Origin: Thermoplasmata archaeon
GTDB lineage: Archaea; Thermoplasmatota; Thermoplasmata; Lutacidiplasmatales; UBA184
Reading direction: 5' to 3'
Length of the DNA stretch: 64,000 bases
Assembly (NCBI GenBank): GCA_022749895.1
Contig: JAKIWS010000001.1
Location: 71,891 to 135,890 of the forward strand
Below are positions 18,593 through 27,301 of the stretch, one piece after another. How positions within the stretch are numbered: the stretch's first letter is position 1; every line of letters starts with the position of its first letter. Below the pieces are notes generated by a model. The model was not told the origin of the DNA. It did no database searches and worked only from the letters and a program-made list of their open reading frames with translations. The position numbers and the translations under genes are program-made.

Positions 18593-19969
18593 CTAGCCGG
18601 CGGTCCGTGAGAGCTGGTGGCGCAACGACGACTCCAGAGTGTCGAGCGCTTGATCCAGCATCGGCTCGTCGATGGTGAGGGGTGGCTGGATCCGGATCAC
18701 GTTGTCGCCGTAATTGTACAGCGGGAGCGTGCCGTGCGCCACGCAATCGAAGAACACCGACCTCGTGGTCGTCGGGTCGGGTTGCTGGGGGTCCTTCTCC
18801 TTCACGAGTTCGACGCCGAGGCACAGCCCGAGCCCCCGGACATCCCCGACGCCGTCGAACTTCCGCCATTCCTCCATCCGCCGCAACGCCAGCGTTCCCA
18901 ACCGGGCGGAGCGCTCCGCGAGACGGTCGCGACGCAGGATGTCGATCGTCGTCGACGCTGCAACGCAGGCGGCGGGGTGACCGCCGAACGTTGTGCCGGC
19001 GGCGACCCCCTCCTCGCCCATCGCCCGTTCGTCGCCGAGCACGGCGGCGATCGGCATCAGCCCCCCGCCGATGGCCTTGCCGATGGTCACCATGTCCGGA
19101 GCGACACCGAAATGGTCGATCGCCCACATCGACCCGGTGCGCCCCAAACCGGTCTCGACCTCGTCCGCGATGAAGTACCAGCCGTGCGCGTCGCAGAGCT
19201 TGCGCAGGCCCCTGACGAAGTTCGCCGGCGGGATCCAGATCCCCGCTTCGCACGCGACCGGTTCCAGGATCGCCGCCGCGATCCGGTCGGGGGCGGCCTC
19301 GTACCGGAGCAGCTGGTCCTCAAGGTAGCCGAGCATCGACTCCCCGAGCTCCACCTCGCTCATGCCCGGCGGCCGCCGGTACGGGAACGGGTATGGCGCG
19401 TGGACGGCGCCCCCATGGTACGGTTCCCAGTGTCGGCGCTCCTCCGAACTCAACGAGCCGATCGCTCCCGTGCCGATGCTGAGCCCGTGGTACTGGCCAA
19501 GGAAGCTCAGCACGAGCGGCCGGCGGCTGGTCTCGACCGCGTGCTTGACGGCGGCTTCGACGGCCCCCGTGCCGGAGAGCTCGAGGAAGACCCGAGAGAG
19601 GTTGGGGGACGGCCGGATCTCGAGCAGCTTCTCGGCGAGCTCGATCATGGGCAGATGGGGGTGGAGGAAATAGATCAGGAACCCATACTGTTCGAGCGCG
19701 TCGATCGTCGCGCGCAGGACCTCGGGGTGCACGTTCCCGAGATTGTTCGTCGACCACTGGCTCGTGAGGTCGATGTACGTCTTGCCGTCCGCGTCCCGGA
19801 GCGTGGAGCCTTCGGCCCCGGCGACGACGATCGTCGCCGAACGGGTCTCCTCGGCCCAGAAATACTTCGGCGCGACCACCTTGTACCGGGCCCAGTAGGC
19901 CGCGGAACTTCCGGAGCTCCCGACGGCGGGGGCGGAGAGCGGCTCCGGCTTCGACGGGCCTTCGCTCAC
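18593..19969 (-). CDS. class III aminotransferase (PLP-dependent)
   Basis: ELSGTGAVEAAVKHAVETSRRPLVLSFLGQYHGLS...ADEVETGLGRTGSMWAIDHFGVAPDMVTIGKAIGGG; GTG start at VSEGPSKP. Confidence 0.9.
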   Translation of the reverse strand: MSEGPSKPEPLSAPAVGSSGSSAAYWARYKVVAPKYFWAEETRSATIVVAGAEGSTLRDADGKTYIDLTSQWSTNNLGNVHPEVLRATIDALEQYGFLIYFLHPHLPMIELAEKLLEIRPSPNLSRVFLELSGTGAVEAAVKHAVETSRRPLVLSFLGQYHGLSIGTGAIGSLSSEERRHWEPYHGGAVHAPYPFPYRRPPGMSEVELGESMLGYLEDQLLRYEAAPDRIAAAILEPVACEAGIWIPPANFVRGLRKLCDAHGWYFIADEVETGLGRTGSMWAIDHFGVAPDMVTIGKAIGGGLMPIAAVLGDERAMGEEGVAAGTTFGGHPAACVAASTTIDILRRDRLAERSARLGTLALRRMEEWRKFDGVGDVRGLGLCLGVELVKEKDPQQPDPTTTRSVFFDCVAHGTLPLYNYGDNVIRIQPPLTIDEPMLDQALDTLESSLRHQLSRTAG

Positions 19970-20118
19970 GACCTTCCCCCCTCGCCGCGGGGCGAAGCCC
20001 CCGGGTGATTTGGACGTTCTGGCCCCAGTTCTCACGCCACGTTCGCGTCGGATACCTCCCGAGGGCGAAGGTCAAGAAGCCCGACGCCTCGTCCGCCGCT
20101 CCGGGGGGCGGAACGCAG

Positions 20119-20607
20119 ATGCCGTCGGCTCAGGCCACGATTCTTTGCCCCGGACCGGCCGACCAGATCGCCCACCTGCTCCGGGACCTGAACTTCCTCG
20201 CGGGCGCGATCCCGCACGTCACCGCGGTCGAGCGGGTCTCCGACACCGTCGCGAACTGGACGATCGTGACAAAGGTCGGATTCGTCAGTCGGACCTCGGT
20301 GTTCCGGGGGGAGGTGCTGCCCGGCGACGCGGATACGGTCCGGTTCCGGGCGGTCGCTCCCGAGGCGACCGTCGAAGGGTCCGTGAAGCTCGCGCCCCGC
20401 GGACCGTCGGAGACCGAACTGAACGTCGTGCTCGAGATGCACGGCCAGGGCGCGCTTCGGGCGATCATCGACAACCTGGTCCAGCGCCAATTGCCCGCCG
20501 ACGTGCAGAGCTTCGCGGCGGCGATCCGGCGGCAGCTGACGGACCGAGCCGGCCCCGCGGCGCCGGGGGCCCCGACGACGAGCGCCCCCGCCGACTACGG
20601 CAGGTAG
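20119..20607 (+). CDS. SRPBCC/CoxG-like protein
   Basis: MPSAQATILCPGPADQIAHLLRDLNFLAGAIPHVTAVERVS... resembles the CO dehydrogenase subunit G (CoxG) fold. Confidence 0.6.
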   Translation: MPSAQATILCPGPADQIAHLLRDLNFLAGAIPHVTAVERVSDTVANWTIVTKVGFVSRTSVFRGEVLPGDADTVRFRAVAPEATVEGSVKLAPRGPSETELNVVLEMHGQGALRAIIDNLVQRQLPADVQSFAAAIRRQLTDRAGPAAPGAPTTSAPADYGR

Positions 20608-22214
20608 TCGCGCGGGAGCGTCTTGAGCTCCGCGAACGTCTGGTTGATCGTTGCGAGGAACGTTTCCACGTCCTTCTCCGTGTGGGCGGAGGAGAACGTC
20701 AGCCGCTCGTAATTGTCGGGGTGGATGTAGATGCCGCGGGCGAGGAGCAGCTGGTGGTGCCGAAGGAACAGGTTCCAGTCGATCTGGAGCGACTCCCGGT
20801 AGTTCGTGATCTTCTTGCGCCGCGTGAAGAAGAACTGGAGCATCCCATTCACCGACTGGGCGAGCACGTTGACCTTCGCGTCGCGCGCGGCCTCCTCGAT
20901 CCCGCGCTCCATCTTGTCGGTGAGGCGGCCAAAGCGGGCGTAGAGGTCCTCCCCGCCCCGGCTGAGGAGCTTCAGGTTCGCGAGCGCGGCGGCGAGGCTC
21001 AGGCTGTTCGCGAAGTACGTCCCACCGAACGAGATCCGCCCCGGCGCGATCAGGTCCATGTACTCGGCCTTCCCCGAGACCGCCGAGATCGTGATGCCGC
21101 CGCCCAACGCCTTCGCCCAGCACGAGATGTCCGGCTCGATCTTGTACATCTGCTGCGCCCCGCCGGGGGCCACGCGGAAACCGGTGAACACCTCGTCGAA
21201 GATCAGCAGTAGGTCGTTCTCCGTCGTGATCTCGCGGAGTCGCTTGAGATAATCCGGCGCCGGCGGGATGATGCCGGCGTTCGCCATGATCGGCTCCAGG
21301 ATCACCGCGGCGAGCCGGTCGCGGTACCGGCGCACCATCCGCTCGAGCGAGGTGAGCGAGTTGTACGCGGCGACCATCACGTAGTCGGTCACGCCGGGCG
21401 GGATCCCGGCGGAGTTCGGGAGAGGGCGCGGGTACTCGTCCAAGCCCGCCACGATCGGCGGCGCTTCCGCGCTGATGAGCGCGTAGTCGTGCTGGCCGTG
21501 GTAGTGGCCCTCGAACTTCAGGATCCCGTCCTTCCCCGTCACCGCACGGGCGATCCGGATCGCGTTCATCGTCGCGTCCGATCCGTTCGAGCAGAACGCG
21601 ACCCGCTCGGCGTTCGGGACGAGCTTGCGGAACGCCTTCGCGACGTCGATCTCGAGCTCGGTTGGGGCCGCGAAGTGGAGACCTAGTTCGGCCTGCGCCT
21701 GGATCGCCTTGACGATCTCCGGGTGGGCGTGGCCGTTGATCAGGCAGCCGTAGGCCAGGTTGAAGTCGAGGTACTCGTTGTCGTCGACGTCCCAGATCCG
21801 GGCGCCCTTCCCCCTCTCGATGAACGGAGGGCAAGGGTCGTACGATGCGACCCGGATGAGGGAGCTCGACGAGTTGGGGATGAGCTTCTTCCCCTCCTCG
21901 AAGAGGCGGGCGCTTTTCCGAAGACGCGGGACCAGCCGAGCGATCGGCACGGGGAGCGGGACGCTCTCCGGCTCCGCTTCCTTGGAAGGGCGCTCAGGAT
22001 TGGGTGCGGCGCCCGTGGGGCCGACCGGCACGTCGGCCGGAACGGGGAGGGTGGGCGCCTCGCCCTTCTTGACGACCCCGCCCTCGGCTTGGAGCGGGGC
22101 GAACGGCGACGGGCCTGTCGGGAACGGAGCGAGCGGAGGCGACGGTGGGCCTAGGCGCGGTACGACGGGTACGATGGGGGCGGGGTCCGATTCCGCCACA
22201 AATAACACATCCAA
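20595..22214 (-). CDS. class III aminotransferase (glutamate-1-semialdehyde aminomutase-like) with Pro-rich N-terminal extension
   Basis: IERGKGARIWDVDDNEYLDFNLAYGCLINGHAHPEIVKAI...FCSNGSDATMNAIRIARA...FDEVFTGFRVAPGGAQQMYKIEPDISCWAKALGGG. Confidence 0.9.
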   Translation of the reverse strand: MDVLFVAESDPAPIVPVVPRLGPPSPPLAPFPTGPSPFAPLQAEGGVVKKGEAPTLPVPADVPVGPTGAAPNPERPSKEAEPESVPLPVPIARLVPRLRKSARLFEEGKKLIPNSSSSLIRVASYDPCPPFIERGKGARIWDVDDNEYLDFNLAYGCLINGHAHPEIVKAIQAQAELGLHFAAPTELEIDVAKAFRKLVPNAERVAFCSNGSDATMNAIRIARAVTGKDGILKFEGHYHGQHDYALISAEAPPIVAGLDEYPRPLPNSAGIPPGVTDYVMVAAYNSLTSLERMVRRYRDRLAAVILEPIMANAGIIPPAPDYLKRLREITTENDLLLIFDEVFTGFRVAPGGAQQMYKIEPDISCWAKALGGGITISAVSGKAEYMDLIAPGRISFGGTYFANSLSLAAALANLKLLSRGGEDLYARFGRLTDKMERGIEEAARDAKVNVLAQSVNGMLQFFFTRRKKITNYRESLQIDWNLFLRHHQLLLARGIYIHPDNYERLTFSSAHTEKDVETFLATINQTFAELKTLPRDYLP

Positions 22215-22239
22215 GTGGGTTTGGCCAGCCGGGGGACCC

Positions 22240-22250
22240 TATATATAATT
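22240..22250 (-). promoter_or_regulatory. TATA-like promoter element of the 22214 gene
   Basis: tatatataatt (reverse: AATTATATATA) about 30 nt upstream of the ATG at 22214, in an otherwise GC-rich genome. Confidence 0.55.
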
Positions 22251-22268
22251 GGCGCGGGACGTGACACG

Positions 22269-22287
22269 GTTATATCTCGCATATAAC
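22269..22287. promoter_or_regulatory. palindromic candidate operator GTTATAT-ctcgc-ATATAAC
   Basis: Perfect 7-bp inverted repeat upstream of the TATA-like box of the 22214 gene. Confidence 0.45.
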
Positions 22288-22350
22288 GCAAACCATTTCT
22301 TCGCTATCGTAAGCCTGAGGGCCTTCGAACTGAATAATCGGTAATCTGCG

Positions 22351-22366
22351 CGCTACAAAAGTAGCG
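22351..22366. terminator. hairpin CGCTAC-AAAA-GTAGCG downstream of the minus-strand 22401..23594 gene
   Basis: Perfect 6-bp inverted repeat, 4-nt loop, about 35 nt past the stop. Confidence 0.35.
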
Positions 22367-22400
22367 GAAAGCCCTAAAATCGTACCGTTCCCGCTCGGAT

Positions 22401-23594
22401 TCAGGCCGGCCCGAACGGGGGCAGGGGGGATTCCGGGGGGGTGATGGAAGTCGCGACGCCGCGCCGCTCGAGGGCGGCCCGGAACGGCCCGGGGGGCACG
22501 CAGCGTTCCGGCGGGAGCACCCCGGTCCCCACCATCGCGCCGGCGGCGAGCATCTCGGCGCCGATCGCCCCGCAGATCCCGACCGCGTACTCCGTCGCCG
22601 AGGCGCCCCACCCAGGCTTTGGCGGGAACCGGCCGAGCGCATGGCGGGTCGTCGGCCCCTCCGGACCCTCCCCCCGAATCTCCATGTCGAGGACCTCCCA
22701 GTCGTCCACGACGACGTCCGAGGGGTACCCGAGGAGCTTCTCCCGCTTCACCAGCGCAAGGAGAAAGTCACGGGGGATCACGGGAGTTCCGCGGACCTCG
22801 ACCGGCCGGTCGGAGCCCAGCCCCACCGCCGCCAGGATCCGGAGCACGTCGATCCCCGGCCCGCCTTCCTTCCATTCGCAGTGGCGCAGTCCCTTCGCGG
22901 CGAGGCTGTCCGGGAGCGTCGCCGGTTCGGAGTGCAGGGTCCGGTAGACGGTGGTCGGTCCGACCGGCGGCGGGAACGCGTACAGTTCGGCCCCGCTCAT
23001 CGGGGGGTACTCCCGGAACGCTCCGTCCTCCCAGACCATCGCGGGGAGGTTCATCTCGTCGAGGAACGTCGACGGCGACCACGTGAACGTCACTGGAGGG
23101 CCTCCCTTCGTCCGGTCGCACCATCCGTCCCGGATCACGATCGACTCCACGCGGGGCATGTCGGCCGTGGCGGCCATGACGAGGACGTTGGAAGCCCCCG
23201 GGACCTGACCGAGCCCAGGAATCGCGAGCAAGCGCTTCGCGCGGTACCTCGAGTCCAGCTCGAGCTGCCGGCGGGTCATGTGGAACAGTCCGCCGAAATC
23301 CAGGTACGGCACTCCCGCCGTGAGACACGCCTCCATCACCGTCAGGTTGAACGCGTACTGAACGGCGTTCACGCAGACGTTCGCGCCGGCGAGGAGCTTC
23401 GCTACCGCCGCGGCGTCGCGGACGTCGACCCCGGTCGCCCGGACCTTGGAGCTCCCGGTCGCGGCGGCCGCGGAGGATGCAAGCCCGGCATCGAGGTCGG
23501 CCACGACGATCTCGTCGAACCGGCCCCCCTCCGCAAGGTCGCGGACGGCCACGCGCCCGGTGAGCCCGCCGCCCCCCAGCACCACGGCCCGCAT
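22401..23594 (-). CDS. saccharopine dehydrogenase-like protein (second copy)
   Basis: MRAVVLGGGGLTGRVAVRDLAEGGRFDEIVVADLDAGLASSAAAATG...IPGLGQVPGASNVLVMAATADM. Confidence 0.87.
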   Translation of the reverse strand: MRAVVLGGGGLTGRVAVRDLAEGGRFDEIVVADLDAGLASSAAAATGSSKVRATGVDVRDAAAVAKLLAGANVCVNAVQYAFNLTVMEACLTAGVPYLDFGGLFHMTRRQLELDSRYRAKRLLAIPGLGQVPGASNVLVMAATADMPRVESIVIRDGWCDRTKGGPPVTFTWSPSTFLDEMNLPAMVWEDGAFREYPPMSGAELYAFPPPVGPTTVYRTLHSEPATLPDSLAAKGLRHCEWKEGGPGIDVLRILAAVGLGSDRPVEVRGTPVIPRDFLLALVKREKLLGYPSDVVVDDWEVLDMEIRGEGPEGPTTRHALGRFPPKPGWGASATEYAVGICGAIGAEMLAAGAMVGTGVLPPERCVPPGPFRAALERRGVATSITPPESPLPPFGPA

Positions 23595-23712
23595 CGACCT
23601 CGCCTCCTCGACGGCGCGCGCTCGACCGCCGTTCATCTATCTCTAGGTTCCGGCCGCGGCGCGCCGGCGCTCGGCGCGGACGATATGGGGAGGAGCGCCT
23701 CCCGCTCCTCGG

Positions 23713-24195
23713 ATGGGGGCGAGCCACCTCCGGGTCGACTTTGCGATCCTTCGCCAGGGGCTCCTCGTCGGCTGGGAGTTCGGCCTCAAGTCGCTCGAGG
23801 ACCTGGGCGCGTTCGCCGAGCTGCTCCAGCACAGCGTCTACGAATCCGGGTCGCTCACGCACGTCCCGGGCGGCCTCGGATTCGTGTTCCGCAACCCGCC
23901 CCTTCGGATGGGGGCGTTCTCGGCGATCCGGATCTTCCTCGACGGCGAGCGGCATCCCGACGCCTCGGCCTGGGTGCATCCGGGTGGCGTGCCCCGAGCG
24001 ATCCCGCTGGCGGAGATTGGCCCGGACGCCCCGGTCGTGATCCCCGTGGGCCAACGCACCCACTTCCTCCTGACCGACGTCGGCACCATCGCCGCGGGGC
24101 GTCACAAGGTTCGGCTCGAGCTGCAGAGCGTCGCGATCCCGCCGCTCGTCTGGTTCGAGTTCGAGGACGACCTCCCGCCGGCGGAGACCCCGTGA
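23713..24195 (+). CDS. conserved hypothetical protein
   Basis: MGASHLRVDFAILRQGLLVGWEFGLKSLEDLGAFAELLQ...; GTG of the next gene overlaps its stop. Confidence 0.7.
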   Translation: MGASHLRVDFAILRQGLLVGWEFGLKSLEDLGAFAELLQHSVYESGSLTHVPGGLGFVFRNPPLRMGAFSAIRIFLDGERHPDASAWVHPGGVPRAIPLAEIGPDAPVVIPVGQRTHFLLTDVGTIAAGRHKVRLELQSVAIPPLVWFEFEDDLPPAETP

Positions 24196-26432
24196 GCGGC
24201 GACGGGAACGGAGCGTCGCCCACCCCGCCGACCCGCATCCTGACGCGCCCGGACGCCGATGTCCCGGTCCTGTTGACGTCGCTCGCGTCGGCGGCGATCA
24301 CCAGCGGGAGCAGCGAATTCGCCCTGCGGCAGGATACGCGCGGGGCCCCGCTCGAATGGGGCGGCGTCTACGCGCAGGGGGTCCGGTTGACCGGTCCCTG
24401 GCGGGTCCGGATCACGGTTCCCGGGGGATCCGTCGAGCTTGGGGCGTCGACCCTGCAACGGCTCGCGGTGTACCCGTGGGCCGCGGTCAGTTCCCACGCC
24501 GGCCCGTCGGTCGGTATCGTCCAAACGATCGCGCCGTTCGACGACCCGCCCGGCGTACTTCGCCGCCTTATCCTGACTTCGACCAGCGACGAGCCGTGCG
24601 CGGTGCACGTCGAGTCCGAGCTAATTCCCTACCTCGCCCCGGTGCTCATCGAGGGGATCAAACCGTACGAATACAGGGTCTCGACCAATGCCGCCGCCGT
24701 CCACGTCCACAGCCACGGCGCGGCGTTCGCGCTCGCCCACGACCCGCTCCCGACCGCGCTCGAATTGAGCGGGGCCCCGTGGCTGGGCGGGACCTTCACG
24801 GGGGAGGTCGCCACGTTGACCGCGCACTACGGCCTCGTGCTGCCGGCGCGCGGTACCGGCCAGATCGCGTGGGTCGTCTGGGGAGGGCTCAAGCGGACGG
24901 TCGACGCTGCCCCCCACGCCGGCAGCCTCGCCCTCGCCGAGAGGGCGGAGCGGATCGAGCGCGGAGCGCAGGCGTGGACCGCGTGGCGGCAAGGGACCCC
25001 CCACCTCCGTTTCCCGGACGCCCCGTGGCTTGAGGAGGCGTACCGGTCCGCTCGAGACGCGCTTCGGGGCCTCTACACGGCGCCGTCGCCGGACCTGACC
25101 GGCGTCGTCGCCGGGTATCCTTGGTACGCCACGATCTGGTGCCGGGACCTCGGCTGGATGCTGCCGGCTTTGATCTGGCTCGGGGACCACGAATGGGCCG
25201 AGCGGTCGTTGCGCTCCGTGTTCCGATTCCAGGCACGGAGCCGGCTGCCGATCTTGAGCGCGGCCGCCGGCGAGCTCCCGATGCAAATCTCCCCGGGACC
25301 GATCTTCCTCTATGGAACGTCCGACACCACGCTCTACTATCCCCCGCTGGTGGCCCAACTCGTGGCGCACGGCGGCCGTCCCGAACTATCGACCGAGCTG
25401 TACCCGGTGCTGGAGCGGATCGCGGCCTGGGGCGAAGCGAAGGTCGACGCGGGTACCGGGCTCCTCTCGAACGGGAACGAGCTCGATTCGATGCGGGGCG
25501 CCGCGCAGCTCGTCGGAAAGGTTCACTACGGTTTCGACGCCCACGACACGACGATCTGGGATTCCGCCGACCGGCGCGACCACGCCGTCGATGTCCAGGT
25601 GCTCTGGATCCGGGCGCTCGAAGCGCTGGCGCGGACTGCTGCCACCGTCGGGAAGACGGCGGCAGCGGACGACTGGCAGGTCGCGGCGACGAGAACCACG
25701 CGCACGTTCGTCGAACGATATCCGTGGGCCGCGGAAGGTTACCTCTACGACTCGCTCCACCACGACGGGAGTCCCGTTCGTCACGTTCGGCCCAATGCGC
25801 TCCGGGCCGTGAGCGCCGGCCTGCTCGGACCGGATCTCGCGCAGTCGGTGGTCCTCCGGGCGTCGCGGCCGGACCTCACGACCGACTGGGGCGTCCGAAC
25901 GCTATCCGCCAGCGACCCGACGTACCGCCCGACCGCCTACCACGAAGGTCAGGTGTGGTCCGTCGCGACGGCGTGGGCCGCGGATGCCGCGTTCGCCGCC
26001 GGCCAGGTCGACCTCGGGATGCGGTTCCTCCGCTCCCTCGCCGACCGGTTCCGCGTCGAAGGCGGTTACGGCCACGAGTGCTATCGGGGCGACCGCGCCG
26101 AGCCGTACGATTCCTGTTTCCTCCTCGGTCTGAGCATCGCGCCGTTCCTCACCACGATCTTCGAGCGGCTTTGGGGCCTCACGATCGATCTGCTCGGGCG
26201 ACGGATTACGGCGGCACCGCGATTCCCGGCGACGTGGAATTCCGCGAAGCTGAACGGCCTCCGAATCGGCGGGGGGCACCTCGACCTCGACTGGCGACCG
26301 GGGCAGCTCGCGGCGATCTGGTCGGGAACCGACCCTATCGACCTGGTGACCTCGAGCGGGATCACGCGACTCACGTCCGGGCCGGCGACCACGGTCCAGC
26401 TCGCCGTCTCCTTGGACCGGGCCCCAATATAG
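24192..26432 (+). CDS. glycogen debranching enzyme-like (amylo-alpha-1,6-glucosidase/GDE_C, (alpha/alpha)6 barrel)
   Basis: VVAGYPWYATIWCRDLGWMLPALIWLGDHEWAERSLR...LLSNGNELDSMRGA...AYHEGQVWSVATAWAADAAFAAGQ...HECYRGDR. Confidence 0.8.
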   Translation: MSGDGNGASPTPPTRILTRPDADVPVLLTSLASAAITSGSSEFALRQDTRGAPLEWGGVYAQGVRLTGPWRVRITVPGGSVELGASTLQRLAVYPWAAVSSHAGPSVGIVQTIAPFDDPPGVLRRLILTSTSDEPCAVHVESELIPYLAPVLIEGIKPYEYRVSTNAAAVHVHSHGAAFALAHDPLPTALELSGAPWLGGTFTGEVATLTAHYGLVLPARGTGQIAWVVWGGLKRTVDAAPHAGSLALAERAERIERGAQAWTAWRQGTPHLRFPDAPWLEEAYRSARDALRGLYTAPSPDLTGVVAGYPWYATIWCRDLGWMLPALIWLGDHEWAERSLRSVFRFQARSRLPILSAAAGELPMQISPGPIFLYGTSDTTLYYPPLVAQLVAHGGRPELSTELYPVLERIAAWGEAKVDAGTGLLSNGNELDSMRGAAQLVGKVHYGFDAHDTTIWDSADRRDHAVDVQVLWIRALEALARTAATVGKTAAADDWQVAATRTTRTFVERYPWAAEGYLYDSLHHDGSPVRHVRPNALRAVSAGLLGPDLAQSVVLRASRPDLTTDWGVRTLSASDPTYRPTAYHEGQVWSVATAWAADAAFAAGQVDLGMRFLRSLADRFRVEGGYGHECYRGDRAEPYDSCFLLGLSIAPFLTTIFERLWGLTIDLLGRRITAAPRFPATWNSAKLNGLRIGGGHLDLDWRPGQLAAIWSGTDPIDLVTSSGITRLTSGPATTVQLAVSLDRAPI

Positions 26433-26490
26433 GGACGGGGACTGACGCCCACGTCGGGCCGCCTCCTACGCGGAGCGCACGGCAGCGGAC

Positions 26491-27204
26491 GTGGATCGGG
26501 TCGTGGCGGGTCGGGTCTGTCCCGTGTGCGGTCACCTGAACCCGCCGCTCGCAGAATGGTGCGAAAGCTGCGCGCGCCGGCTCCCGACGCCCGCCGCGGA
26601 CCTTCCGGCGGCCGGATACGGCCGCTCACTCGACACCGACCAAGCGGGCGTGGGCGCCGCCTCGGTGCGCCGACTCCGGCGCTGGGTCATCGTCGCCCTG
26701 CTCCTGGGCGTGGTCGGCCTGGTTCTCGGGGCGAGCGCGCTGCTCCTACCGTTCGCGGTGCCGGGCTACGCGGGCTCGTTCGCCCATCACCCGCCCATGA
26801 CGATCTACGACCGGGCCTTCGCGGCCCCGGTCACCCGCCATTGCATCTCCCCGTCGCCCCCCCCGTGCACGAGTTACGACACCATCGTCGTCGGCTTCGA
26901 CAATGCGTCGGTCCCGGGCAGTCCGTCGGGACTCGCCCTGGTCAATCTGAGCTACCAGCTCAACCGTTCCTGCTCGACGTGCATCCTCGAAGTCTTCCAC
27001 GGCAACGTTTCGACGGGGGGCGGGCTCCTGGGCAATAACCAAATCTTGTTTCTCTTTGTCAACGGGACCGGCAATGTCACGGGAACCCTGGCGGGAGGCA
27101 CCGACCAGATGGTGCTGGTGAACGAGCTGACCTACGGCCCGTCCGGGGGTCCGGTCACTCTGCACCTGAAGATCGTCTACCTTGGCCAGCTGCTCTACAG
27201 CTGA
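26491..27204 (+). CDS. zinc-ribbon membrane protein
   Basis: CPVCGHLNPPLAEWCESCARR zinc ribbon followed by one TM helix (VIVALLLGVVGLVLGASALLLPF). Confidence 0.65.
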   Translation: MDRVVAGRVCPVCGHLNPPLAEWCESCARRLPTPAADLPAAGYGRSLDTDQAGVGAASVRRLRRWVIVALLLGVVGLVLGASALLLPFAVPGYAGSFAHHPPMTIYDRAFAAPVTRHCISPSPPPCTSYDTIVVGFDNASVPGSPSGLALVNLSYQLNRSCSTCILEVFHGNVSTGGGLLGNNQILFLFVNGTGNVTGTLAGGTDQMVLVNELTYGPSGGPVTLHLKIVYLGQLLYS

Positions 27205-27301
27205 GCGGCGCGGGCCTCGGGGGTTCCCGGGCGCGAACGGCGTGAGCGGCGGGCGGGTCGCGTAGTCATTAAAAGCCGGCGTGCCCGCGGGCCTCCCGTC
27301 G

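Noticed and set aside
22641-24191. N-terminal ~517 aa of the 1263-aa ORF ending at 26432
   Set aside because: Antisense to the saccharopine-dehydrogenase-like gene and out of frame with the 23713 gene; true debranching gene most likely begins at GTG 24192.
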